A stretch of 55,309 nt of DNA, from contig NZ_JALKFX010000039.1 in NCBI RefSeq assembly GCF_023243045.1, positions 1-55,309 of the forward strand. The letters run 5' to 3'. Source of the DNA: Frankia sp. AgB32 (lineage in GTDB: Bacteria > Actinomycetota > Actinomycetes > Frankiales > Frankiaceae). Below are positions 8,901 through 16,617 of the stretch, piece by piece. Position numbers and translations under genes: made by a program. A model generated the notes under the pieces. The model did no database searches, had not been told where the DNA came from, and worked only from the letters and a program-made list of their open reading frames with translations. Every line of letters begins with the position of its first letter. The stretch's first letter is position 1.

Positions 8901-10105
8901 GCCCGCTGCTCGGCGTCGGTTCGGCCGGCCTCGGCCACGCGCTCGGCGCTCAGGTCGCGCAGCACGCCCAACCACTCGGCGGGACGGGCCTCACCGCCGT
9001 TCCCCGGCACCGTGGCGGGAACGGGCAGGACCCTGGCACCGACGACCCGGGGGGAACCCTCGGTCGGGGTGGAGAGCCGGAACTCGGCGTCGAACGGAGC
9101 GCCGTGCTCCAGCGCGCCGCGCCACAGGCGGGCGACCTGATCCCGGTCGTCGGGATGCACACCGGCGAGCCAGCCGGCGCCGGCGAGTTCGCCGGCCGGC
9201 TGACCGGTCACCGTGCGCCACCCGGGCAGGTCGACGTCGAGGCTGCCGTCCGCGGTCGCGTGGAAGACGTCGCTGCCAGCCGCGTCGACCAGCGCGCGGT
9301 AGCGGCCCTCGGCCCGCATCCGCTCCCGTTCGGCGACCTGCATGCCGGTGACGTCCAACGCGACGAAGGCGACCCCGACCGGGCCGAGCTGCGGGTCGGT
9401 CACCGGGAACCAGCTCGCGAGCCAGGCACGCGCCGGTGCGCCGGCAGGACCCGCGACCCCGATCTCAAGGTCGATCATCGGTTCGCCGGTGTGCAGCACC
9501 CGGCCCAGCAGAGCGTCCAGTTCCTGGCCGGTGTCGCCGAGGACCTCGCTCACCGTCCGTCCCAGGTGATCCCGGGCGGCCCGACGGTCGAGCCGGGCCA
9601 GCGTGTCGTTGACCCGCACGAACCGCCCGGAGCGGTCCAGCAGCGCGAGCCCGACCGGAGCCTGGGCGAACAGCGCGTCGAGCAGCGCGTAGGTGGCGAG
9701 GCCGGGGTCGACGCCGGTCGCGCCACTCGCCGCCGCGGAGCCGCGGCCCAACCCGGACCCGAATCCCGGGCCGGTGCCCTGGTTGGTCTGGGTGCCCGGG
9801 ACCGGCAGGCCGTCCGGGGGAAGCCGGCGGGGCCCGAACCCGTCGATCACGTCCCGGGACGGATCCGAGGGTGACCCGTTCTCCGGCCGCGGCACCATCG
9901 GCCAGCCCGGAGGCAGCACGGGCACGTCCCGGCCGGCACCCCGCTCCGGCTCGGCGCCGGACCTCGGCGCCAACGCCGCCTGAACGGGTGTCCCCGTAGC
10001 CGGGGCACCCGTGGCCCGAACGGGCCCCGCGGAATCGAACTGCGGCGCCCCATAGGGGCCGGATGCAGGCCAGACGGGTGGCTGCCCGGAGTGCGGCGAG
10101 GTCAT
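5984..10105 (-). CDS. PAS-PAS-coiled coil-GAF-GAF-SpoIIE-HATPase signalling protein
   Basis: Giant 1373-residue cytosolic protein of the RsbU/RsbW fusion type. Order, estimated by eye: Pro/Gly-rich leader (1-130), PAS-like domains (about 138-255 and 265-368), an Ala/Glu/Arg heptad array of nearly 200 residues (about 385-580, units like AEQRAGTAEERAG), two GAF-like domains (about 590-750 and 770-1005), a SpoIIE/PP2C domain (about 1005-1235) and a C-terminal anti-sigma-type HATPase (ELTSNALRHG, ADGGGRLP, GRGLDLVSR). Such proteins normally tune a sigma factor through an anti-anti-sigma partner. No such partner is visible nearby. Two SpoIIE metal motifs carry Asp-to-Glu changes (GGEWSD, IGEARGRG), so phosphatase activity is uncertain. 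The start overlaps the stop of the acetyltransferase gene (ATGA, 10102-10105). Confidence 0.88.
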   Translation of the reverse strand: MTSPHSGQPPVWPASGPYGAPQFDSAGPVRATGAPATGTPVQAALAPRSGAEPERGAGRDVPVLPPGWPMVPRPENGSPSDPSRDVIDGFGPRRLPPDGLPVPGTQTNQGTGPGFGSGLGRGSAAASGATGVDPGLATYALLDALFAQAPVGLALLDRSGRFVRVNDTLARLDRRAARDHLGRTVSEVLGDTGQELDALLGRVLHTGEPMIDLEIGVAGPAGAPARAWLASWFPVTDPQLGPVGVAFVALDVTGMQVAERERMRAEGRYRALVDAAGSDVFHATADGSLDVDLPGWRTVTGQPAGELAGAGWLAGVHPDDRDQVARLWRGALEHGAPFDAEFRLSTPTEGSPRVVGARVLPVPATVPGNGGEARPAEWLGVLRDLSAERVAEAGRTDAEQRADAADARAIAAEQRAGTAEERAGEAEQHVDEARQRATAAEQRAAEAEERAGETEQRAQAAQRRAEEAEQRVGSSAEQAASADARVQAAVDRAEAADQRAEAAVDRAEAADRRAEEAVDRAEGAERRAQTAQRQAEQAVEQAAAADQRAGTAGEQTAAASRRAAAAVEQAEAADARLEAGGRFSVALAAASTVDQVIAAVLDVGGQAARAVARGVALVDPERDELRFLRSAGEADAETSTEPPAGSWPDVALGAVHPVAEVVRGGRALFLSDRRELLTRWPVAGLADAVAAAGEQAWAMLPLVAADGAAFGVVTFGFPAARPFPPADRAHLTGVAAAAARAIERARGHDRLLADAAEGVQARTAAQAERAARETADHRLDLLTRVTTTVSAADDPRQALRAFADLLVTEIADVCAVHLVSAGPATRAAVGEHAASGDGAPAGEPAAPAADPAAAAEAAPRLVPFAVVTAPTLSTAPTLGDAAPAAAWSAAAATPTSPLRATAADGQGRLLVHPDGDGDLPADLARWLRQLGAHTTAVLPVWGAGGIAAVVSLTAARDRAPFTTAELEYLGELAARAGVACIRLDRDRAVHGDVAELHETLRGAPPAAPSGLQVATRYLPAGDDGDAGGEWSDVIDLGAGRFALVIGEARGRGVAAAAAMGQLRAAVRVCARLDLPPGEVLALLDGIVADLPGEQVATCIYAIAEIDTGVLTLASAGHPPPLVIAPDGLVSRLYMAVGSPLGVARADLTGPADATEYTVRLGQGYLIALFTDGLVRGGGRAADAGVSDLAAVLARGDGPRADLDALVTAACVGLGRDGEPASEDTAVALLFARLPGEAVAGQSLLDVTVDGAEGLRAVRAQGRLALENQGGLPGDVVDSVVLVLSELTSNALRHGRPTCSVRLRRFGDRAVVEVADGGGRLPRRRLAAPEDEAGRGLDLVSRIAARHGVRMIVEGKVVWAEIDLVARPDGPSGP

Positions 10106-12810
10106 GGGAGACGATTGTGGCCGGTGTGACCATGTTGTGCAGAACCGCCCCGGACCGCCGCCGCCTCCTCATGCGGCGCAACGGCCCAGAACCGGCGCGG
10201 ACCGGCGTCGGCCCGGGGCGCGGACCGGCCGGTGACCACCTCCGCGGACAGGACGGTCACCCGACCGGCCGAGACGACGACCGGGTCAAGAGTGAGATGA
10301 ACCACCTCGGGCAGGTCGTCGGCCAACCGCCCCACCCGCAGCAGCAGATCCTCCAGCGCCGCGACGTCCACCGGACGGGACCCGTGGTAGCCGAGCAGCA
10401 GCGGCGCCGCCCGGATCGACCGGACCAACCGGGCCGCGTCCACGTCGGTGAGCGGCAGGATGTGGTGCACCTGGTCACCCAGCAGCTCCGTTGCCGGACC
10501 GGACAGACCAAAGGACACCAGCGGGCCATACCTCGTGTGCTCGGCGGAGCCGACGACCACCGAGACTCCGGCCGGCGCCATCCGCTGCACGGCGATCGGC
10601 AGATCAGGCCCGACCTGGTCGCGCAGGGACGCCCACGCCGCCCGTACGGCCGCCGCGTCCGGCAGGTCCAGGCGTTGGCCGCGCAGGTCCGGCCGATGCC
10701 GGTAGGCGGCGGAGCTCACCTTCAGGGCCACCGGATAGCCGAGCCGCCCGGCGACCTCGACCGCGTCCTGTGCCGAGGTCACCGCCGACGCCGGCGCCAC
10801 GGTGATGCCATAGCAGTCCAGCAGCGCGGCGGCCTGGTCCGCGGGCAGCGGGCCGGAGCCGCCGCCGGCGAGGGCCCGGGCGTCCTCGGTCCGCACGATC
10901 AGGGCCGGCACCGTCCCGGTCGGTTCGGCGCGCCACTGCGCGTAGCCGACGACGCGGCGCAGCGCCGAGACCGCCGCCTCTGGTGACGGGTACGTCGGTA
11001 TGCCGACGAGGTCGACCGGCGGCTCCACGCCCTGTAGGGACGCCAGGATCGGCACGTCGACCCGCTGGGCCGCCGCTGCGACACCGGCCGTGGCCTCCCC
11101 CGGCGTCAGGATCGGCAGCCGGGCGACCGTCACGATCACCGCGTCGGCGCGGTCCGCGGCGGCCAGGACCGCCGCCGAGAAGGCGCCGGCGCTGCTGGTC
11201 GCGGGCAGCAGGACCTCCTCGACCGCGAGTCCGGCCGATTCGGCGGCGCGCGCGGTGAGCCGGACCAGCGCTCGGGAGTCTCCGACGATCGCGACCCGGT
11301 CGCCGGCCGGAAGCGGCTGGGAGGTCAACAGCAGGGCCACGTCGAACGCCTGGGAGATCCGGTCGACGCCGATCACCCCGGCCTGGCGCAGCAGCGCGTC
11401 GTCCAGCGCGGAACGACCGGAGTAGACCGTCACGACCGGTTTGCGCCGGCCGACGCGGCGCGCCAGCCGGGCGAACTTGCGAGGGTTGCCGAACGACTCC
11501 AGGTGCATGATCACCGCGTCGGTCTCGGCGTCCTCCTCCCAGTACTGGAGCAGGTCGTTGCCACTGATGTCGGCCCGGTCCCCGGCGGAGACGAACACCG
11601 ACAGGCCGACCTGGCGCCGGGAGGCGGCCTCCAGGATCGCCCCGCCGAACGGGCCGGACTGCGAATAGCACCCGATCCGGCCCGCGGGCGGCATCCACGG
11701 CACCATCGACGCGTTCAGCCCTACCTTGGGGTTCTGCACGCCCATGCTGGCCGGGCCGACGACCCGCATGCCGTCCGCGCGGGCCTCGGCCGCCAGCGCC
11801 TCGTCGGCGGGATCGTCCCGCTGGTCGGTGACCACCACCAGTCCCCACACCCCGGCCCGGCCGGACGCCGCGACCACCGCCGGCATCTCCGCCGGCGCCA
11901 CGCACACCACGGCGAGGTCCACCGGTCGGGGCACGTCCTCGATGCTCGCGTACGCACGGATGGAGGCCACCGCGGTGCCGACGGCCGCCGCCGCCGGGTT
12001 CACCGGGTACACCGGCCCGTCGAAACCACCGGCGAGCAGGTGGCGCAGCACCGCGTTGCCCACGGACGAGGCCGACCGGCCGGCGCCGATCACGGCGACC
12101 GCCCGGGGATGCAGCAGCCGGCCGATGGACGCGGCCTCCGCCCGATGCTCCCGCGCCCGCATCACCCCGACGGACCGGTCCGTCGGGGTGATCTCGAAGG
12201 ACAGGCGCACCGCGCCGGAGTCCCAGGCCCGCGAGACGGTGTACCCGGCCTCCAGGAAGACCCGGATCATCTGCCTGTTCTCGCCGAGCACGTCGGCGTC
12301 GAACCGGCGGATCCCGCGGTCCCAGGCCGCCGCGGCGAGATGCTCCAGCAGGATCGAGCCCAGCCCGCGGCCCTGCTGCGCATCCTCGACCAGGAAGGCC
12401 ACCTCGGCCTGCGCGGGACGCTCCGCCGTGCCCTCCCAGTGGGCCACCGCCACCAGGTCGTCGCCGATCACGGCGACGAGGGCGCCGCGTCGGAACTGGT
12501 CCACCACGGTCATCCGGTGCACGTCGGCGTCGGAGAGCGCCCGGCGCGCGGCGAAGAACCGAAAGTAGATCGTCTGGACGGACAGCCGCGTCCAGAAAAC
12601 CCGCAGCAACGGTCCGTCGGTCGGCAGGATCGGCCGGATGTGCGCCGTGCCGCCGTCCGTCAGGACGACGTCGGCCTCCCACTGCGCCGGATAGGCGACG
12701 GGCACCGGATCGACGGGCGGGGGCTGATCGGCAGGGGGTGTCTGATCGGCGGTCGGAGGCTGATCGGCGGACGGGGCTGGGTCGGCGGAGGGCACCGGAA
12801 CGTCGGTCAC
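10102..12810 (-). CDS. patA: Protein lysine acetyltransferase, GNAT plus ADP-forming acyl-CoA synthetase-like
   Basis: 902 residues. After a Pro/Asp-rich leader of about 35 residues comes a GNAT domain (about 40-210) with the acetyl-CoA loop QGRGLG near 145. Then come a CoA-binding Rossmann domain (HPRAVAVIGAGRSASSVG), a succinyl-CoA-synthetase-like middle and a C-terminal ATP-grasp domain. A GNAT domain at the N-terminus is the order reported for the Streptomyces lividans Pat enzyme, which acetylates AMP-forming CoA ligases. The neighbours fit: AcuC-type deacetylase immediately upstream (GTGA overlap at 12807-12810) and acetoacetyl-CoA synthetase divergent. Start is GTG. The acyl-CoA synthetase half is probably a ligand-sensing module; its catalytic state cannot be judged from sequence alone. 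Confidence 0.88.
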   Translation of the reverse strand: MTDVPVPSADPAPSADQPPTADQTPPADQPPPVDPVPVAYPAQWEADVVLTDGGTAHIRPILPTDGPLLRVFWTRLSVQTIYFRFFAARRALSDADVHRMTVVDQFRRGALVAVIGDDLVAVAHWEGTAERPAQAEVAFLVEDAQQGRGLGSILLEHLAAAAWDRGIRRFDADVLGENRQMIRVFLEAGYTVSRAWDSGAVRLSFEITPTDRSVGVMRAREHRAEAASIGRLLHPRAVAVIGAGRSASSVGNAVLRHLLAGGFDGPVYPVNPAAAAVGTAVASIRAYASIEDVPRPVDLAVVCVAPAEMPAVVAASGRAGVWGLVVVTDQRDDPADEALAAEARADGMRVVGPASMGVQNPKVGLNASMVPWMPPAGRIGCYSQSGPFGGAILEAASRRQVGLSVFVSAGDRADISGNDLLQYWEEDAETDAVIMHLESFGNPRKFARLARRVGRRKPVVTVYSGRSALDDALLRQAGVIGVDRISQAFDVALLLTSQPLPAGDRVAIVGDSRALVRLTARAAESAGLAVEEVLLPATSSAGAFSAAVLAAADRADAVIVTVARLPILTPGEATAGVAAAAQRVDVPILASLQGVEPPVDLVGIPTYPSPEAAVSALRRVVGYAQWRAEPTGTVPALIVRTEDARALAGGGSGPLPADQAAALLDCYGITVAPASAVTSAQDAVEVAGRLGYPVALKVSSAAYRHRPDLRGQRLDLPDAAAVRAAWASLRDQVGPDLPIAVQRMAPAGVSVVVGSAEHTRYGPLVSFGLSGPATELLGDQVHHILPLTDVDAARLVRSIRAAPLLLGYHGSRPVDVAALEDLLLRVGRLADDLPEVVHLTLDPVVVSAGRVTVLSAEVVTGRSAPRADAGPRRFWAVAPHEEAAAVRGGSAQHGHTGHNRLP

Positions 12811-14153
12811 CTGTCCACGATGGGGTCCAGACCGCGCAGCGGGAAAACCGCCCGCCGGGTCGCGGCGACCGCCTGGTCGAGCGGGCTGTCGGGATCACCC
12901 TCGCCGGCGTCCCACGGCCGGTAGCGCACGCCCACTCCGTCACCGAGCGTGCGGGAGATGCCGACCACGGCACCGACGGAGGGATGCCCCGTCGCGGTGA
13001 GCACCTGGCGGGGCGCGTTCGCGCGCCAGTCGGCCGGCAGCTCGGTAGCGGGCTCGAGCGGGTGGTGGGCGGCGATCGCCAGCAGCTGCGTCCACGCCCG
13101 GGGCACCACCGCGTCCAGCGCGTAGCCGCCTCCGCCGCAGGCCAGCCAGCGCCCCTCACACAGTTCGTGGGACAGCTCGTGCAACGCCTCGTAGGACGCC
13201 CGCTGCCCGTCGACGGACAACGCCAGATCGGCCAGCGGGTCCAGCGCGTGGGTGTCGCAGCCGTGCTGGGTGACGAGCACCTGCGGGCGGAACTCCCGCA
13301 GCAGCACCGGGACGACCCCGGAGAACGCCCGCAGCCAGCCGGCGTCGCCGGTGCGCGCCGGCAGGGCCACGTTGACCGAGCTGCCGGGCGCCGCCTCGCC
13401 GCCGACCTCGTCGGCGAAGCCCGTGCCGGGGAACAGGGTGCGGCCCGTCTGGTGCAGCGAGATCGTCAGCACCCGCGGGTCGTCGTAGAAGGCGGCCTGC
13501 ACACCGTCGCCGTGATGGACGTCGACATCCACGTAGGCGACGCGCCGCGCGCCCGCGGCGAGCAGCCAGGCGATCGCGACCGCCGGATCGTTGTAGACGC
13601 AGAAGCCGCTGGCCCGGTTCGCCATCGCGTGGTGCAGCCCGCCGGCGATCGACACGGCGTGGCGCGGCGGCCCCGACCACACGGCGCTGGCCGCGTCGAT
13701 CGTCCCGCCGGTGATCAGCGCGGCGGCCTCGTGCATCCGGTCGAAGACCGGGTTGTCCGAGGTACCGAGACCGAACATGGCCGCCAGCCGGGCCCTGGCC
13801 GGATCGGACGCGGCCCGCACCACGCTGAGGTAGACCGGGTCGTGGACGAGCTCGATCAGCTCGTCGGCGGCCAGCGTCGGCGCGACGACCCGCAGGCCGG
13901 GGGCATCCAGCACGCCGAGGCGCGTCGCGAGGTCCATCGTCAGCTCGAGGCGCACCGGGTGCAGCGGGTGCTGGGGGCCGAAGTCGTAGCGGGCCATCGA
14001 CGGGTCCCACGCGAGCACCGTGGGCTCGGCCGGTCCACCCGGGTCGGCCAGCACCGGCGGGTCGGCGAGCGCCGCGTCCGCCCGCGCCGGCACGGCGGGC
14101 CCTCCCGGCCGGCCCGTGTGGGCGCTCGAGGGCCCCTGCTCCGACGCTGTCAC
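12807..14153 (-). CDS. acuC: AcuC-family (class I HDAC-like) protein deacetylase
   Basis: 448-residue Zn-dependent arginase-fold deacetylase. Family marks are YDFGPQHPLHPVRLELT near the start, GGLHHAMANRASGFCVYND, YVDVDVHHGDGVQ (Zn-binding Asp and His), SLHQTGRTLFPGTG, QHGCDTHALDPLADL (second Zn-binding Asp) and GGGGYALD. In Bacillus AcuC deacetylates acetyl-CoA synthetase. Here it is the first gene of an operon with the acetyltransferase, its stop overlapping that gene's GTG start, which suggests the writer and eraser are made together. The N-terminal 40 residues are Pro/Ala-rich and probably disordered. GTG start; no strong Shine-Dalgarno. Confidence 0.92.
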   Translation of the reverse strand: MTASEQGPSSAHTGRPGGPAVPARADAALADPPVLADPGGPAEPTVLAWDPSMARYDFGPQHPLHPVRLELTMDLATRLGVLDAPGLRVVAPTLAADELIELVHDPVYLSVVRAASDPARARLAAMFGLGTSDNPVFDRMHEAAALITGGTIDAASAVWSGPPRHAVSIAGGLHHAMANRASGFCVYNDPAVAIAWLLAAGARRVAYVDVDVHHGDGVQAAFYDDPRVLTISLHQTGRTLFPGTGFADEVGGEAAPGSSVNVALPARTGDAGWLRAFSGVVPVLLREFRPQVLVTQHGCDTHALDPLADLALSVDGQRASYEALHELSHELCEGRWLACGGGGYALDAVVPRAWTQLLAIAAHHPLEPATELPADWRANAPRQVLTATGHPSVGAVVGISRTLGDGVGVRYRPWDAGEGDPDSPLDQAVAATRRAVFPLRGLDPIVDR

Positions 14154-14268
14154 GTCTCGACGGTAGCCCGAACGGGCGGCTGTGGGCAGCCGCGAACTCC
14201 GACTTCACGACGGCCGGGGCGTACAAGTTCGCCATTCGGCCAGCTGAAATGCCCTAGGGTCACTGCCC
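14154..14268. promoter_or_regulatory. Shared divergent promoter region of acuC and aacS
   Basis: Only 115 bases separate the two GTG starts, so the deacetylase-acetyltransferase-SpoIIE operon and the CoA-ligase gene must share control sequence. A TAGGGT hexamer shortly before the ligase start could be a -10 element of a short-leader transcript, but this is weak. Confidence 0.4.
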
Positions 14269-16350
14269 GTGGCAGCAGACGGAACGGAACCAGTCGATCC
14301 GGCGCCCGCAGGCGACGGCGGCCCGGCGGGGCCCGGCCGGGCGGCGGTGGCCCCCGGCACCCTATTGTGGGAGCCGAGCGCCCAGCGGGTCGCCCAGGCC
14401 GCGGTGACGAACTACCGCGAGTGGCTGGCCGCGGAGCGCGGCGTCGACCTCGCGGACGACGGGGCACTGTGGCGGTGGTCGGTGACCGACCTCGGCGGCT
14501 TCTGGGAGTCGATCTGGGACTTCTGCGCCATCGAGGGCGATCGCGGCCCCGGCCCCGCCCTCGCCGACGCCACGATGCCGGGGGCGGTGTGGTTCCCCGG
14601 CGCGCGGGTGAACTACGCCGAGAACGCGCTGAGCCGGCGCGGCCCGGCCGCCGCGGTGATCGCGGTACGGGAGGACGGCGCCGCCGCCGTCGTCTCCTGG
14701 GACGAGCTGCGCCGCCAGGTCGCATTGGCCGCAGCCGGCCTGCGCGGCCTGGGCGTGACCGAGGGCGACCGGGTCTGCGCCGTACTGCCGAACACGATCC
14801 ACGCCCTGGTGGCGATGCTCGCGACGGCGAGCATCGGCGCGGTGTGGTCGTCCTGTTCGCCGGAGCTCGGCGCGGCGGCGCTCGCGGCCCGCATCACCCA
14901 GGTGGCGCCGACGGTGCTGCTCGGCGTCGACGGCTACAGCTACGGCGGCCGCACCTTCGACAGCCTCGACGCGCTGTCCGCGCTGGCCGCGGGGCTGCCC
15001 GAGCTCGCCGCAACCGTGATCGTGCCGTACCTGTCCGCCGACGCCTTCGCCCGCGGCCGCCAGGCCGGCGTCGCGAACCTGCTCACCTGGGACGAGCTGA
15101 TGACGCCCGCGCCCGGTGCCGCCGAGCCCGAGCTGGAGTTCACCCGGGTCGCCTTCGACGCACCGCTGTGGATCCTCTACTCGTCGGGCACCACCGGCCC
15201 GCCGAAACCGATCGTGCACGGTCACGGCGGCATCCTGCTGGAGCACCTCAAGGCTCTCGCGCTGCACCTCGACCTGGGCCCCGACGACCGATACTGCTGG
15301 TTCACCACGACCGGCTGGATGATGTGGAACTACCTGGTCTCCGGGCTGCTGGTCGGTTCGACGGTGGTGCTCTACGACGGTGCCCCCGGCTACCCGACGC
15401 TGGGGGCGCTCTTCGGCCTGTCGGAGGCGCTGGAGCTGACCTGCCTCGGCACCTCCGCGGCCTATCTGCACGCCTGCCGCGACGCCGGGCTCGTGCCCCG
15501 CGAGGACGCCGACCTGTCCCTGCTGCGGACGATCGGGTCGACCGGGTCGCCGTTGTCCGCGTCGGCCTACGCCTGGGTGTACGACGCGGTCAGCCCGCAG
15601 GCGATGCTCTCGTCGATCAGCGGCGGGACCGAGGTCTGCACGGCGCTCGCCGCCGGTCTGCCGACGCTGCCCGTGCGGGCCGGCGAGATCTCCTCGCGCG
15701 GGCTGGGCGCCGCCGTGGCCGCCGTCGACGCCGACGGCAATGAGCTCGTCGACGAGGTCGGTGAACTCGTCGTGACCGCTCCGATGCCGTCCATGCCGCT
15801 GTACCTGTGGGGTGACCGGGACGGCGCCCGGCTGCGCGAGAGCTACTTCGCGGCCTACCCGGGCCGCTGGCGTCACGGCGACTGGGTCCAGATCACCGCG
15901 ACGGGGGCGGTGGTGATCGAGGGGCGCTCGGACGCGACGTTGAACCGGTCCGGCGTGCGGATCGGGACGGCCGAGCTCTACGCCGTCGTCGACGAACAGC
16001 CGGAGATCGTCGACAGTGTGGCCGTGGACACCTCCGACGCGCCGGGCGGCGGCGGGCTGCTGCTGTTCGTGGTGCTCGCCAGGCCCGGGCTCACCGACGA
16101 GCTCGACGGGCGGATCCGGGACCTCCTGCGGGAGCGGTTGAGCCCGCGGCATGTGCCCGACCAGATCATCGAGATCACCGACGTCCCGCGGACACATACC
16201 GGCAAGAAGCTGGAGGTTCCGATCAAGCGGCTGCTCGGCGGGGCGACGCTGACCGACGTCGCGAGCCTCGACGCCGTCGCCAACCCGCAGGCCCTGCTGG
16301 CTTTCGTGGCCATCGCCGAGCGCGCCCGGGCCGCCGCGGACGTCCCCTGA
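14269..16350 (+). CDS. aacS: Acetoacetyl-CoA synthetase (AMP-forming)
   Basis: 693-residue member of the ANL adenylating superfamily, closest in pattern to acetoacetate-CoA ligases: an N-terminal segment with LLWEPSAQRVAQAAVTNYREWL, the P-loop YSSGTTGPPKPIVHGHGG (about 304-321), FTTTGWMMWNYLVSGLL, HGDWVQITATGAVVIEGRSDATLNRSGVR reported here only in part as GRSDATLNRSGVRIG, and the C-terminal catalytic lysine at about residue 646. That lysine lies in PRTHTGK (640-646), a P-X4-G-K motif recognised by Pat acetyltransferases. It should activate acetoacetate with ATP and CoA, and acetylation of this lysine would switch it off. It sits divergent to the deacetylase and acetyltransferase genes. GTG start. 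Confidence 0.9.
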   Translation: MAADGTEPVDPAPAGDGGPAGPGRAAVAPGTLLWEPSAQRVAQAAVTNYREWLAAERGVDLADDGALWRWSVTDLGGFWESIWDFCAIEGDRGPGPALADATMPGAVWFPGARVNYAENALSRRGPAAAVIAVREDGAAAVVSWDELRRQVALAAAGLRGLGVTEGDRVCAVLPNTIHALVAMLATASIGAVWSSCSPELGAAALAARITQVAPTVLLGVDGYSYGGRTFDSLDALSALAAGLPELAATVIVPYLSADAFARGRQAGVANLLTWDELMTPAPGAAEPELEFTRVAFDAPLWILYSSGTTGPPKPIVHGHGGILLEHLKALALHLDLGPDDRYCWFTTTGWMMWNYLVSGLLVGSTVVLYDGAPGYPTLGALFGLSEALELTCLGTSAAYLHACRDAGLVPREDADLSLLRTIGSTGSPLSASAYAWVYDAVSPQAMLSSISGGTEVCTALAAGLPTLPVRAGEISSRGLGAAVAAVDADGNELVDEVGELVVTAPMPSMPLYLWGDRDGARLRESYFAAYPGRWRHGDWVQITATGAVVIEGRSDATLNRSGVRIGTAELYAVVDEQPEIVDSVAVDTSDAPGGGGLLLFVVLARPGLTDELDGRIRDLLRERLSPRHVPDQIIEITDVPRTHTGKKLEVPIKRLLGGATLTDVASLDAVANPQALLAFVAIAERARAAADVP

Positions 16351-16379
16351 CCGGCCAGAAACCTGGTCCCGGAGACAGC

Positions 16380-16419
16380 AAAGCCGGATCTTCGCCGCGC
16401 TCAGCGAAGATCCGGCTTT
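16380..16419. terminator. Strong hairpin after aacS
   Basis: Perfect 16-bp inverted repeat, arms 16380-16395 and 16404-16419, with an 8-nt loop. The left arm starts AAA and the right arm ends TTT, so it can serve as a terminator on either strand between the convergent ligase and sigma-factor genes. Confidence 0.85.
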
Positions 16420-16446
16420 CATCGATCACCCGGCCGCCGGCCGCGG

Positions 16447-16535
16447 CCCCCCCGGCCCCGGGCGCGGCGCGCGGGGGGGGGGGGGCGGGGGCGGGGGGGG
16501 GGGGCCGGGGGGGGCGGGCCCCCCCCCCGCGGGGC
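16447..16535. other. G/C homopolymer tract, probable sequence artefact
   Basis: About 90 bases of almost pure G with a few C blocks, between the terminator and the sigma-factor gene. The composition differs from normal coding or intergenic DNA here and matches the suspect tracts at 44857-44908 and 48890-48982. It may mark an unclosed gap, so real sequence could be missing between aacS and the sigma-factor gene. Confidence 0.7.
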
Positions 16536-16617
16536 GGCGCGGTCCCGCGTGCTCATCTGGGTGCCACCCCTGACCTGACGTGCGCCCGCCACGTGGGCGG
16601 GGCCGAACTGGCCAGGG

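Noticed and set aside
12738-15743. 1001-codon plus-strand frame spanning acuC and aacS
   Set aside because: It runs antisense to one gene and out of frame through the other; the translation has no domain.
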